From the NCBI RefSeq assembly GCF_000176235.1, contig NZ_ACZV01000004.1:930001-994000 (forward strand): a DNA stretch of 64,000 nt, given 5' to 3'. The stretch is from Vibrio orientalis CIP 102891 = ATCC 33934 (lineage in GTDB: Bacteria > Pseudomonadota > Gammaproteobacteria > Enterobacterales > Vibrionaceae). A program made the translations under genes and the position numbers. Each line of letters starts with the position of its first letter. Position 1 is the stretch's first letter. The notes beneath the pieces are model-generated. The model did not search any database and was not told the origin of the DNA. It was given only the letters and a program-made list of their open reading frames with translations. Positions 41,380 to 51,330 of this stretch are shown here, one piece after another.

Positions 41380-42867
41380 TTGGATAAAAGCCAGCGACTT
41401 CTAGAAGTCGAAATTGAACAGCTTAAGGATAAGATAGAATCCGAGCCCGAAAAGGTCTGGGCAATAGCTGAACAGTGCGCCGCGCGCTCTGCGCAAATCC
41501 TCTACCCTGAAGGTGAGATTCAGTCCCTGATCATCATGTCTCGTTGTGCATGGTGCAGTATGGATTACCGAAAAGGCCTAAAATACATCAAAGAGGCACA
41601 CAGTAAACTAAGTGCCTTAGATACTGATGATCTTCTTCCAGAAATTCTTCATATTCATGCCCTACATTACTGGGGTCAAGCAAAGTACTACTCCGCTCAG
41701 CAATATTGGATCAATGCTTTAGAACAATCAGCTCTGGTTGATGAAGTCGAAGTGCAATTGGAAGCATTAATTGGCCTTGGGAACGTATGGCGAATCACTC
41801 ACGAATATCAACTCGCTAAATCGACTCATGAGCTCGCCGTCAAAGTCGCGAATAATGCCCGTATCCAGTGGTTAGAAGGCAAAGCGCGAATTTTGCTTGC
41901 TTGGGATCACTACCTACTCAATAACTTCGTTGAGATGCTTTCAGTCTTAGACGGTGCTACAGAAGCCTTAAAGAACCATCATGACAACACTTGGCTGGCT
42001 GAAGTATGGGATTTTAGAGGCTTAGCTCTGCTTGGGCTTGAACGTATTGAAGATGCTGAAGAAGCGACCAATAAAGCGCATGAATTAGCCATCCAACACA
42101 ATCTAGTTTGGATGAAAACACACTCATTCATCAGTCGTGCTCGAGTTGAACTGCTCAGAAAGCGCCCCAACGAAGCCGCTGACCTGCTGATTCAAGCAGA
42201 GCAGTCAGCCGTTGCCTTTGATAATGGCGAACTTCTCTCGCAAATTTGTTTTCAGCAGTCACGCGTAGCGGAAGAGTCTGGCAACTTTAAGCTTGCCCTT
42301 GAAGCATTCCAAAAATATAGAAAGCATTCAACCACCATGCTTCGTGAGCAAACGGCTAGAGTGAGTAACGATAAAGCGAGAGCCTCGAAAAGACAGCTAG
42401 AACAACGCGCTAGGAAACTGATCAACCGAATTCGTGGCCAGCATGAGTTCGATCCAGAAAAACAGATGACCCAAATGGTGTCTGAAACCTATTGGTGGGA
42501 ACAACTGATCTTATTTAAGACAGAGCTCAAACGTTCGAACCATTCTGTGATCATTATTCAGCACTCTGACTCGCGCTACCTAGATGTTTGCGCAGAACTC
42601 GCTCACTCTATCTGTAACAAACAAGATATGCTGTCACGCATCAGCAGCGATCGATTGGGACTATTACTCGCAGACAAAGGGGAAGCGGCTCTCAGCGTAT
42701 TTCAGGTATTAGCCAAGATGATTGAAATATACCCTTGGCAGCGTAAAGGACTAGAATGCTCGCTGCCTAAAGTCATTTATCAAGACATTCTGTCTTTCCC
42801 ATTCACACTAGAACAACTTGAAGAAAGCCAGGAACAGGAAGAGCTGCATGGAAACGATACTAAATAA
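41380..42867 (+). CDS. TPR protein with degenerate GGDEF domain
   Basis: A 495-residue protein from a TTG start with AAAGG upstream. Residues of about 1-330 are tetratricopeptide helices (for example LEALIGLGNVWRITHEYQLA, LAEVWDFRGLALLGLERIED). The C-terminal part resembles a GGDEF fold, but where R-GGEEF is expected it reads RISSDRLGLLL, so it cannot be a diguanylate cyclase. No signal peptide or membrane segment. It overlaps the next gene, an intact TPR-GGDEF protein, by 20 bases; the pair may work as a pseudo-enzyme/enzyme complex. Confidence 0.7.
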   Translation: MDKSQRLLEVEIEQLKDKIESEPEKVWAIAEQCAARSAQILYPEGEIQSLIIMSRCAWCSMDYRKGLKYIKEAHSKLSALDTDDLLPEILHIHALHYWGQAKYYSAQQYWINALEQSALVDEVEVQLEALIGLGNVWRITHEYQLAKSTHELAVKVANNARIQWLEGKARILLAWDHYLLNNFVEMLSVLDGATEALKNHHDNTWLAEVWDFRGLALLGLERIEDAEEATNKAHELAIQHNLVWMKTHSFISRARVELLRKRPNEAADLLIQAEQSAVAFDNGELLSQICFQQSRVAEESGNFKLALEAFQKYRKHSTTMLREQTARVSNDKARASKRQLEQRARKLINRIRGQHEFDPEKQMTQMVSETYWWEQLILFKTELKRSNHSVIIIQHSDSRYLDVCAELAHSICNKQDMLSRISSDRLGLLLADKGEAALSVFQVLAKMIEIYPWQRKGLECSLPKVIYQDILSFPFTLEQLEESQEQEELHGNDTK

Positions 42868-44428
42868 GATTTCTGATTCCGGCTTAGATGCATCTTCCGT
42901 TAGTGGCGAAGAAGCGCTGATTTTCTGGAATCACGTTCGTCAACACATCGCAACCACAGGGCAAGAGAAAGCTCAGTGCTTAATTATCAGTGCAGAGTTT
43001 CGTTTTGAGCTCAAGCAGTATCAAACGAGTATTGATGAACTAAAAGAAGCTCTGTCACACTTATCTCTACCACATGATGCTGAACTCGTATTAGAGGTAC
43101 GCAATGGGTTGGCTGATAAACTTATTGAGAGCGGTGATTACCATGGTGCACTCAATGAATACATCAGTGCGTCGACCATCGCCGTCGACAATGGGTTTAT
43201 CGATGAATATGTTATCGCTGTGCTAGGGATGGGTAATTTATGCGATGCGTATGGCGACCATAACCGAGCGCTTCGATACTACCAAAAAATAGACAGCATT
43301 GATCACGCTATCGGTAGCCGATCGCTGAGACTTCGTTACAAACTGTACATGCTCGCTTGCTACATTGAGCTCAATCGAACTACCGCTGCAACGGACCTCA
43401 TTAAAGAGTGTGAAGAACTCAGTATTTTAGTCAGTGACAAAGTACTCTCTGGGCAAATTCTTCTCTACCAATCCAAGCTCTATCGTCAAAATGGTCAAAC
43501 CGACCTTGCAATGCAATGTCTGGGTAATGTTCAGTACTCGCATGGTAATGTCCATTCCGCATGGCTATCTAATTCGATTCGTTTAGAACTTGCCGCATGC
43601 TTGAGTGAACAAAACAAACCACATCTGGCAAATTGGATACTTGAGTCGACACACAAACGTATCAAAGAGTACGCCTCTCCTATTTTGTCACTGAAACTCG
43701 CCAATTCACTTGCCAGTATTAGCGAGCAAAAAGACGACTACCAGAGTGCTCTCGAATATCAAAAGCGCGCTTTTCGTATCGAAAGCGACCTAATGAAAAA
43801 GATCCCAATTGGTGAGCTTGGTGCGAGCCAATTAAGGCGTCTATCTCGTTTCGAGCTGCAACTCAAACTGATCTTATCAGAACAAGAAAACCGTGAGCTG
43901 AAAGAAACCACTGAAAGTCAAAAGCATACCGTGGCCCAACTTCAGCAAGATGTCTTTACCGACCCACTTACTAGTCTACATAATCGACGCTGGCTTGATG
44001 TAAAACTTAAGGATTTATTGCTGCACGATGTACCTTTCTCCTTAATGGTCGTCGATATCGACCACTTCAAGTCGATCAATGATGAACTCAGTCATTTAGT
44101 TGGTGATAAAGCGATTGTAAACGTCTCACATGAACTCGCAGCCTACTTCAAGTTTAGAGGTGCTTCATGCGTACGATTTGGTGGCGAAGAGTTTCTGGTA
44201 ATCTTAGAAAGAGCGACCTTAGAGCAAGCAGAAATGCACGCTGAAAACTATCGAGAACGAATCTTTAAGTTTGGCTGGCAAAGTATACTTGGTGAGCGCG
44301 GACTTACTGTCAGTATTGGCATTACCCTACACCGCGAAGGTGAAAATACCCAACGTACATTCTATCGAGCAGACAAAGCTTTGTATCGAGCAAAAGCCAA
44401 CGGTCGTAACCAAGTCTGCACTGAATAG
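42848..44428 (+). CDS. Cytosolic TPR-GGDEF diguanylate cyclase
   Basis: ATG 42848 with AGGAAGAG upstream gives 526 residues; an earlier ATG inside the previous gene is less likely. TPR helices fill residues of about 1-330, then a coiled coil (LILSEQENRELKETTESQKH), then a GGDEF domain (FTDPLTSLHNRRWLD, VDIDHFKSIND, VRFGGEEFLVI). Catalytic residues are intact. The product-inhibition RxxD site five residues before GGEEF is missing (RGAS). So it should make c-di-GMP without feedback control, and its input is probably protein-protein via TPR. Confidence 0.85.
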   Translation: METILNKISDSGLDASSVSGEEALIFWNHVRQHIATTGQEKAQCLIISAEFRFELKQYQTSIDELKEALSHLSLPHDAELVLEVRNGLADKLIESGDYHGALNEYISASTIAVDNGFIDEYVIAVLGMGNLCDAYGDHNRALRYYQKIDSIDHAIGSRSLRLRYKLYMLACYIELNRTTAATDLIKECEELSILVSDKVLSGQILLYQSKLYRQNGQTDLAMQCLGNVQYSHGNVHSAWLSNSIRLELAACLSEQNKPHLANWILESTHKRIKEYASPILSLKLANSLASISEQKDDYQSALEYQKRAFRIESDLMKKIPIGELGASQLRRLSRFELQLKLILSEQENRELKETTESQKHTVAQLQQDVFTDPLTSLHNRRWLDVKLKDLLLHDVPFSLMVVDIDHFKSINDELSHLVGDKAIVNVSHELAAYFKFRGASCVRFGGEEFLVILERATLEQAEMHAENYRERIFKFGWQSILGERGLTVSIGITLHREGENTQRTFYRADKALYRAKANGRNQVCTE

Positions 44429-44443
44429 TAGGGGGCTCCTCCC

Positions 44444-45328
44444 CTACTTCATAAAGAACAATGATATACCTGCCACAGCGACAATCGTCCCGACCATCCC
44501 TCGCTTGGAAATGGGTTCCCCTTTCGCCGCATAAATCATCAACATAAACAGCGGGCTTGTGGCGATCAAACTCTGGGCAACCGCTGGGTTCGCGTATTTT
44601 AAAGCAACTTGCTGAAGCCACAGAGCCAAGAATGTACCAACAAAAATCGCGGCTAATAGCCAAACAAAACCGTTCTTCCCTAGTTGTAAGAGGTTTTCTT
44701 TCATCGAATGATACGGCTTTTTTTCTATCCAACCGATCATCACCATGACAAACAGCACGCCCATCGATAGACGAATCAATGCACCCAGTAATGGCGGTAA
44801 GTCGCCTGCCACCAGCGCGTAGTGAGAAATCACCACACCACTGGCTTGGCATACGCTTGCCACAAGACCAAATACTACCCCGCGCCAGTCTAACGGAGAG
44901 CCATCAGCGTGAAACACCGTAAGAGAAACGGCCACTGTCGTTACAATTACCCCGAGCCATCCCTGCACTGGCAATACACTGCCCAAAGCTAGCAAGGCCA
45001 ATACACCAGAAAGTGGTGGTGCTAGGGACTCTAGAAGCAATGTTTTATTAGGCCCTATCCGTTTTAACGACGCAAAATAGGCACTGTCACCAATCGCGAT
45101 GCCAATGATTCCGGATACGGCAAGAATGGCAAAGTGGTCCGCCGAAACAGCAGGGGTATCAACCACAGAGAAAGGAATCACACACATCATCAAAGCTGAC
45201 GCTACGACGCCTTTTACTATATTGAGCTGAAGCGCACTAAAACGGTGGCTAAATTGGCTATATATCCACGTTGCGACAGCCCAAACTAGTGCCGCCCCTA
45301 CTGCTGCAATTTCTCCCTGAAAAGACAT
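44444..45328 (-). CDS. EamA/DMT-family transporter
   Basis: A 294-residue integral membrane protein with ten predicted transmembrane helices in two EamA repeats (MSFQGEIAAVGAALVWAVAT, SVCQASGVVISHYALVAGD). The DMT family exports amino acids and other small metabolites; the substrate cannot be read from sequence. It is convergent with the GGDEF gene, with only 15 bases between the stops. Confidence 0.85.
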   Translation of the reverse strand: MSFQGEIAAVGAALVWAVATWIYSQFSHRFSALQLNIVKGVVASALMMCVIPFSVVDTPAVSADHFAILAVSGIIGIAIGDSAYFASLKRIGPNKTLLLESLAPPLSGVLALLALGSVLPVQGWLGVIVTTVAVSLTVFHADGSPLDWRGVVFGLVASVCQASGVVISHYALVAGDLPPLLGALIRLSMGVLFVMVMIGWIEKKPYHSMKENLLQLGKNGFVWLLAAIFVGTFLALWLQQVALKYANPAVAQSLIATSPLFMLMIYAAKGEPISKRGMVGTIVAVAGISLFFMK

Positions 45329-45469
45329 CTTTCCCCCTAATTCATTGTTCTATTCTTGCGAGTCCGGTTTTACCGACACCCATCTAATTTGTTGTTTTTA
45401 TTGCTATACTTTGTTGTAGATAATCAGTACTCTTTATAAATTCCATCTCATTAAGCAAGGATTGTTAAT

Positions 45470-45856
45470 ATGTTCTTGGATTATTTCGCACTAGGGCTGC
45501 TTGTCTTCGTCGCGTTGGTTATTTTCTATGGCATTATCGTCATTCACGATATTCCCTACGAGATCGCCAAAGAGCGCGAGCACCCACATCAAGATGCTAT
45601 TCACTACGCAGGCTGGGTAAGCCTATTTACCTTACATGCTATCTGGCCATTTCTCTGGATTTGGGCCACCTTATGGCGCAAGGAGCGCGGTTGGGGCTTC
45701 CAAAAGCTCGAAGAAGAGCAGCATGACATTCATCATCGCGTTGATACGCTAATCGATCAAGTCAATAAGCTACAAGAAGAAGTACGTGATCTCAAACAGC
45801 AGCAACCGACTCAATCGGTGCAAACGTACAGCAAAAGTAATGAGGAGGAGCAATAA
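45470..45856 (+). CDS. DUF3302 inner-membrane protein (YiaW-like)
   Basis: A 128-residue protein with two transmembrane segments (YFALGLLVFVALVIFYGIIV and WVSLFTLHAIWPFLWIWATL), IPYEIAKEREHPHQDAI between them and a coiled-coil C-terminus. It matches the DUF3302/YiaW family, usually paired with an HlyD-type protein. Its stop overlaps the start of that gene by one base, so the two are one unit. Confidence 0.8.
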   Translation: MFLDYFALGLLVFVALVIFYGIIVIHDIPYEIAKEREHPHQDAIHYAGWVSLFTLHAIWPFLWIWATLWRKERGWGFQKLEEEQHDIHHRVDTLIDQVNKLQEEVRDLKQQQPTQSVQTYSKSNEEEQ

Positions 45857-46986
45857 TGGATTTACTACTCATTCTGACGTATGCCGCACTGTGTATCACA
45901 ATTTTTAAAGTCTTCAATATTCCGCTGAACAAATGGACGGTTCCAACAGCTGTACTTGGCGGCGTTGTTCTGATCGGTACTTTGATCTTACTGATGAACT
46001 ATAACCACCCATTTACTCAGATTGGTAATCAGGTTTATTCGACCACGCCAGTTGTATCTGGAGTAAGGGGGCGCGTGATTGACGTCCCCGTTGAAGCAAA
46101 TAAACCTCTGCGTGAAGGCGATGTTCTTTTCACAATTGACCCGATTCCTTACGAAGCGGAGGTTGCGAAGAAAAAGGCACAAATCAAAGAAGCAAGTCAA
46201 GGTGCGCTAGGTTTAGAGTCTTCACTACAAGAGGCGATTGCTGCAAAAAACAAAGCGATTGCTGAGAGAGATAAAGCGAAGCGTGAATTTAGTCGTTACC
46301 AACGCGGTTACGACAAAGGCGCATTTACGGCACAACAACTTGATACTCGACGTCAAGCCTACAAAGCAGCAGAGTCTTCCGTTAACGTTGCAAGCGCTAA
46401 AGTTGAGCAAGCAGAACTCGCTTTAGACTCAGAGATTGGCGGTGAAAACACCACGGTCGCTCGTCTATTAGAAGAGCTACGCCAAGCTGAGTTCAATCTT
46501 GAGCAAACCATAGTTAAAGCACCTACTGATGGTTTTGCCACTCAACTTGCGCTACGCCCTGGCGTGATGGCAGTTCCTCTACCGCTCGCTCCAGTGATGA
46601 CCTTTGTGCATACCGAAGAGGTCTTTTACGCTGCAGCCTTTAGACAAAACTCACTCCAACGCCTTAAACCAGGATTTGAAGCAGAATTTTTGTTTAGAGC
46701 GTTGCCGGGTAAAGTATTCAAAGGTGAAGTGGTAGAAATACTGCCCGCCATCGGTGAAAGTCAATTCCAAGCTCGTGGCGCACTATTAGGTACTGACGCA
46801 CTGCGTACCAGTGGTCGCGTGTTTGTTAAGTTAAAGATAACCGACGACTTATCCGACTATCACCTACCATTAGGGACTGCTGTGGAAGTCGCGGTTTATT
46901 CAGACAAGTTCACTCACGTTTCCATAATGCGTAAGGTACTCATTCGAATGAAGAGTTGGCAAAACTTCTTGTACCTAGACCACTAA
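45856..46986 (+). CDS. HlyD-family membrane fusion protein (YiaV-like)
   Basis: A 376-residue periplasmic adaptor. N-terminal membrane segments (LILTYAALCITIFKVF, VLGGVVLIGTLILLM) precede a biotinyl-lipoyl half (YSTTPVVSGVRGRVIDVPVE, VLFTIDPIPYEAEV), a long coiled-coil hairpin (about 100-210), then the second half (IVKAPTDGFATQLALRPGVM) and beta-barrel domains. No inner-membrane pump or TolC-like gene is adjacent. YiaVW pairs are known in enterobacteria without a clear substrate. Confidence 0.85.
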   Translation: MDLLLILTYAALCITIFKVFNIPLNKWTVPTAVLGGVVLIGTLILLMNYNHPFTQIGNQVYSTTPVVSGVRGRVIDVPVEANKPLREGDVLFTIDPIPYEAEVAKKKAQIKEASQGALGLESSLQEAIAAKNKAIAERDKAKREFSRYQRGYDKGAFTAQQLDTRRQAYKAAESSVNVASAKVEQAELALDSEIGGENTTVARLLEELRQAEFNLEQTIVKAPTDGFATQLALRPGVMAVPLPLAPVMTFVHTEEVFYAAAFRQNSLQRLKPGFEAEFLFRALPGKVFKGEVVEILPAIGESQFQARGALLGTDALRTSGRVFVKLKITDDLSDYHLPLGTAVEVAVYSDKFTHVSIMRKVLIRMKSWQNFLYLDH

Positions 46987-47125
46987 TAAGCTCAATAAAT
47001 AGGTAGAGGCGCGATAAGTGCCTTTACCTACCCCTACCAACCGAGATCTATTTCACACAAACAAAATACACAATACTGGACAGCCGACCGTTTGTGTAGA
47101 ATTCTCGCTTTTGCGACTTAACGGC

Positions 47126-48937
47126 ATGATGAATAAGCTCTCCTACTTAGCATTGCTAAGCGCAACACTCTTTGCGTCTTACCTCTTTGCCCACCCAACC
47201 TTAGAGCAAGCTAAAGAACTCCTTAAGTCTGAACCAACGAAAGCATTGAAGTTAATTCAATCCGTTCATTACGCGTCGTTAAATAGCGCCGAGCAAATTC
47301 AATATGCCCACCTCTACGTATCAAGTCACAACCTGCTAGGTCAGTACACTGGGAGTAAAGCATGGATTGAAGAGTATTCACTGCCAGAAACCTCTGACTC
47401 CCAGCAAATGGAAGAGCTGTTTGATTACTCAATACGCGCCGCTTGGGCCTATGAGGCGACTCAGCAATATCAGCATGCAATGCAGTGGTATCGCTTAGCA
47501 GAACGTTATGGTGTGCGTCTAAAGGATAAAGAGAAGCAAGGTTACGTCTATTTGCAATACAGTGCCGTGGAAAGCCTACAAGGCAATCAGTACCAAGCAC
47601 TCAAGCTCGCCAACCGCGCTTACATTTTGCTTACGGACAGCGATGATACTGAGATGGTCGCCGATCTACATAGCCAACTCGGGATTTTGTATTACCTCAA
47701 TGGTGACTACGAGCATGCGATTCGTTTTCAAGAGCAGGTATTAGCACAAGCGACGCAAGATAACAGCCTCCAAGAAATCGCGGTTGCACACTACAACTTG
47801 GCCAATGCCTACTATAAATGGTCTAAAGTAGAGTTCAGCAAAGATAAACTCACTACCGCAGCGATCAATTACCAGCAAGGTCTAGCACTCGCGCAAAAGT
47901 TAGAAACTAAATACTTGCAGAGGAATCATCTCCTCGGTCTGATCTCTCTCTATACCTACTCTGAATCATTAGATGATGCCGCATTACGAGTTAGGCAGCT
48001 AACTCAGCTAAATTTAGACTATTCAGGCTACGCCAAGCTCTCTTACCATTTAGTCTTAGCAAGTTACAGTCAGGCTATCGAAGATATACCAAGCTTATTA
48101 GCGCACTTAGATAAAGCGAAAGAATACTATACGCAACCCAGTAGCTCACTACCTGCCTATGCCTTGGATAAACAAAAAGACGTCGCGGCACTTTACGCGG
48201 CAGTCGGTGACCATCAGCAAGCTTTTCACTGGCTAGATAAATACAGTACCCAAGCGATTGGCCGATACAAATCTCAAACTCAGCAAAAAGTGAAAGAGCT
48301 ACAATCAGAAATCGAGAATAAACGTCTAGAGATAGAAAACCGCGATTTAAACAATCAAGCTCAAACACGACTTTGGGTTGCCGCGATAACCCTATTAATT
48401 CTGATACTCAGCTTTGGCCTTTTATATCACCAACGCAAAAGAAAGCAGCAATTCTACCAGTTGTCTAACACCGACTTCTTAACCGGTTTGTCGAATCGAC
48501 GCCATATTTTCGAGTGGGGGGAGGCACAATTTGATCGCCTTAAGCTATCGTCGATTATGCTCGATATTGACCATTTTAAAACATTGAACGACACCTATGG
48601 GCATGACTTTGGTGATGAAGTGCTCAAGACCGTCTCTTCTATTGTCACCAAAGCGGCACGTAGTGCAGATGTTGTTGGACGTATCGGCGGTGAAGAGTTT
48701 TTGATTTTGCTACCCAATGTCAGTCGACATCAACTTTCGCACCTCGCAGAAGACATACGTCAGAAAATAGCTCAACATCGATTCACAACGCCAGACCATA
48801 AAGAGATTCAAGTGACGGCAAGCTTTGGTATTACCGAGCACCGAAGTGGCTCGCTCTCAAACCAAGTTAACCTCGCAGACACAGCCTTGTACAATGCTAA
48901 ACGGTCCGGACGCAACCGTAGTGTATTTTCAGTTTGA
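47126..48937 (+). CDS. Periplasmic-TPR, membrane-bound GGDEF diguanylate cyclase
   Basis: From ATG 47126 the protein has 603 residues and begins with a signal sequence (NKLSYLALLSATLFASYLFA); the 36 codons before, from a GTG, would bury it and are rejected. Periplasmic TPR-like helices (about 20-395) are followed by one transmembrane helix (LWVAAITLLILILSFGLLY) and a cytosolic GGDEF domain (TDFLTGLSNRRHIF, LDIDHFKTLND, GRIGGEEFLIL). An RxxD inhibition site (RSAD) lies five residues before GGEEF. An active, feedback-controlled cyclase sensing periplasmic signals is expected. Confidence 0.88.
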   Translation: MMNKLSYLALLSATLFASYLFAHPTLEQAKELLKSEPTKALKLIQSVHYASLNSAEQIQYAHLYVSSHNLLGQYTGSKAWIEEYSLPETSDSQQMEELFDYSIRAAWAYEATQQYQHAMQWYRLAERYGVRLKDKEKQGYVYLQYSAVESLQGNQYQALKLANRAYILLTDSDDTEMVADLHSQLGILYYLNGDYEHAIRFQEQVLAQATQDNSLQEIAVAHYNLANAYYKWSKVEFSKDKLTTAAINYQQGLALAQKLETKYLQRNHLLGLISLYTYSESLDDAALRVRQLTQLNLDYSGYAKLSYHLVLASYSQAIEDIPSLLAHLDKAKEYYTQPSSSLPAYALDKQKDVAALYAAVGDHQQAFHWLDKYSTQAIGRYKSQTQQKVKELQSEIENKRLEIENRDLNNQAQTRLWVAAITLLILILSFGLLYHQRKRKQQFYQLSNTDFLTGLSNRRHIFEWGEAQFDRLKLSSIMLDIDHFKTLNDTYGHDFGDEVLKTVSSIVTKAARSADVVGRIGGEEFLILLPNVSRHQLSHLAEDIRQKIAQHRFTTPDHKEIQVTASFGITEHRSGSLSNQVNLADTALYNAKRSGRNRSVFSV

Positions 48938-48968
48938 CGGTCGTATTTTAGCCATCTAGATAGTTATC

Positions 48969-48997
48969 TTTCCAAACTTACATACAGAAGGTATAAT
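48969..48997 (+). promoter_or_regulatory. Promoter of the ECF transporter operon
   Basis: TTTCCA (48969-48974), 17 bases, then a consensus TATAAT (48992-48997), 90 bases before the S-component start. No riboswitch type was recognised in the short leader. Confidence 0.55.
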
Positions 48998-49086
48998 CTA
49001 CGCCTCATTTTCACAGGCAAATAAAATTCAATCAAAAGAAGCGTTTGTGAACCAAGTTCTCTAAAAATTTTTACAAAGGGTTATCT

Positions 49087-49635
49087 ATGAATCTTTCGGC
49101 TAAGACCGTCGTTGTGATCGCTATTGGCGCAGCACTATACGGTATTGGTGGATTACCAATGTTTGGTATTCCCGTATTCGCCAATACCACACTAAAACCA
49201 GCAATGGCCGTATTGGCACTATTCTCTGTTCTATTTGGTCCACTGGTCGGTTTTTTGGTTGGTTTTATTGGTCATTGGGTTACCGATTTATTCGCTGGAT
49301 GGGGCGTATGGCTCACGTGGGTACTAGGTTCTGGCATTGTCGGCCTTGTACTTGGCTTCTTCCCTAAAATGACTCAAAACCGACTCGCTAAAGGTGAATT
49401 CAACCACAAAGATTTCTCCCTGTTTGTCGTTTTGGCTTTATTTGGCAATATCGTAGGCTACGGTTGCTCTGCTTTCCTAGATACGATTCTTTACGCAGAA
49501 CCTTTTACCAAAGTCTTTACTCAGCTTTCTATTATCGCTGCTGGTAACACGATGCTAATCGCCGTCGTCGGTTACTTCATCCTTAAATCGGTCGCTAAAC
49601 GCAACCAGCAAAGCCGCAACTTAACTGAGTCTTAA
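49087..49635 (+). CDS. ECF transporter S component (UPF0397/PF07155-like)
   Basis: A 182-residue protein with about five hydrophobic helices. It has the family signature [20 protein letters not shown] and [19 protein letters not shown]. It binds the substrate, probably a vitamin or vitamin precursor, but the exact ligand cannot be told from sequence or from the neighbours. The dedicated ATPase and T-component genes follow on the same strand (gap of six bases, then overlap). Confidence 0.82.
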   Translation: MNLSAKTVVVIAIGAALYGIGGLPMFGIPVFANTTLKPAMAVLALFSVLFGPLVGFLVGFIGHWVTDLFAGWGVWLTWVLGSGIVGLVLGFFPKMTQNRLAKGEFNHKDFSLFVVLALFGNIVGYGCSAFLDTILYAEPFTKVFTQLSIIAAGNTMLIAVVGYFILKSVAKRNQQSRNLTES

Positions 49636-49641
49636 TCATCA

Positions 49642-51330
49642 ATGACAATTGAATTTTCTGACTTCTCTTTTAGATATGACTCGCTGGACAAACCAACGCT
49701 GAAACATATCAATCTAAGGATAGAGAAAGGAGAGAAAATCGTCATTATCGGTCCAAGCGGTAGTGGGAAGTCTACCCTTGGCCAATGTCTAAATGGCCTA
49801 ATCCCTCATGCAATAAAGGGAGAGACATCAGGGCAACTGCTGCTTAACGGTCAAGATTCGACGACACTCGACCTGCATCAATACACCGAACAAGTTGGTA
49901 CTGTCTTACAAGATACAGACAGCCAATTTGTTGGGTTAAGTGTTGGTGAAGACATTGCATTCGCTTTAGAAAATCAGTTGATGTCAAATCTAGACATGTA
50001 CCCGCTAGTAAAAGCCACGGCAAAGATGGTGGAGCTGGAGGATTTACTGACACGCTCACCTCACGATTTATCTGGTGGGCAGAAACAGCGTGTCTCTTTG
50101 GCTGGTATTTTGGTGGATGAAGTCGATACGCTTCTGTTTGATGAGCCCTTAGCAGCACTTGACCCACAAACGGGTCGCAAGACCATCGAAATCATTGACC
50201 AACTGCACCAAGAAACGGGTAAAACCATTATTATTATTGAGCATCGCTTAGAGGATGTACTCCATCGCTCTGTCGATCGCGTAATTCTAATGGACCAAGG
50301 GGCAATTGTTGCCGATATGACGCCGAATGAGCTGTTAGCATCGCCGCTACTAGAGAGCCACGGAATCCGCGAACCTCTCTATCTCTCAGCACTTAAATCG
50401 GCGCAGTGCCCACTAGATGAAAAGTTGCAACGTGATTCATTAGATCAGCTATCGCTAGAGCCATTCAAGCCCTACTTCGCACATTGGCAAGCAGAGCCGC
50501 CAACACATGCTGGGCACAGTCATACGCTTTTATCCATTGATAATCTGACCTATTCATACGATGGCGAAAAGAATGCACTCGAAGGTGTATCGTTTGATAT
50601 TCAGCAAGGTGAGTTTGTTTCGATCTTAGGTAAAAATGGCTCAGGTAAATCGACCATTACCAAGTTGGTTATGGGCGTCATTAATCCAGATCTGGGCTCA
50701 ATTGCTCTCGACGGTCAAGAGCTGTCATCATTATCGATTTTTGAACGTAGCCAACGGATTGGTGTGGTGATGCAAAACCCAAATCATATGATCTCCCATC
50801 ATATGATTTTCGATGAGATCGCTTTTGGGCTGCGTAATAAAGGGTTAGAAGAATCTGCTATTCAACAGAAAGTGACTGAAGTACTTGAGCTTTGTGGGCT
50901 GAGTAAATATCGCAACTGGCCTATTGAAGCTTTAAGCTACGGGCAGAAAAAGCGTGTCACTATCGCTTCAATTCTTGTGTTAGAACCTAAACTTCTGATC
51001 CTTGACGAGCCAACCGCAGGGCAGGATTATCGTAACTACACGGCAATGTTGAGCTTTATTAAAAAACTCAATGAACAGCTTGGTATTACGGTGATTATCA
51101 TCTCTCATGATATGCACCTAGTACTTGAATATACCGACCGTTCTATCGTGATTTCGGACAGTAAACTCATCGCTGATGCGCCAATGACCCAAGTATTCAG
51201 TCAGCCAGCGCTATTAGAGCAGGCGAATTTAACCACGACCAGTTTGTACGATTTAGCTAAGGGGTTAGGTAAAACGGATATCAACAGCTTTATGCAGTAC
51301 TTTATTCAACAGGAGCACCATGCAGCATGA
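49642..51330 (+). CDS. ECF transporter double ATPase (EcfA1-EcfA2 fusion)
   Basis: A 562-residue protein with two ABC ATPase domains. The first has GPSGSGKSTLGQ (Walker A), LSGGQKQRVSLAG and LLFDEPLAALDP; the second has GKNGSGKSTITK, LSYGQKKRVTIAS and LILDEPTAGQD. The linker is rich in H and P. It energises the adjacent T and S components. The start overlaps none, but the stop overlaps the T-component start by four bases. Confidence 0.92.
   Translation: MTIEFSDFSFRYDSLDKPTLKHINLRIEKGEKIVIIGPSGSGKSTLGQCLNGLIPHAIKGETSGQLLLNGQDSTTLDLHQYTEQVGTVLQDTDSQFVGLSVGEDIAFALENQLMSNLDMYPLVKATAKMVELEDLLTRSPHDLSGGQKQRVSLAGILVDEVDTLLFDEPLAALDPQTGRKTIEIIDQLHQETGKTIIIIEHRLEDVLHRSVDRVILMDQGAIVADMTPNELLASPLLESHGIREPLYLSALKSAQCPLDEKLQRDSLDQLSLEPFKPYFAHWQAEPPTHAGHSHTLLSIDNLTYSYDGEKNALEGVSFDIQQGEFVSILGKNGSGKSTITKLVMGVINPDLGSIALDGQELSSLSIFERSQRIGVVMQNPNHMISHHMIFDEIAFGLRNKGLEESAIQQKVTEVLELCGLSKYRNWPIEALSYGQKKRVTIASILVLEPKLLILDEPTAGQDYRNYTAMLSFIKKLNEQLGITVIIISHDMHLVLEYTDRSIVISDSKLIADAPMTQVFSQPALLEQANLTTTSLYDLAKGLGKTDINSFMQYFIQQEHHAA

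Noticed and set aside
44322..44852. Minus-strand 176-codon ORF overlapping the EamA gene
   Set aside because: Out of frame with the recognisable transporter; Cys/Arg-rich shadow.
47018..47125. Upstream GTG start for the third GGDEF gene
   Set aside because: Would put 36 polar residues in front of a clear signal peptide.
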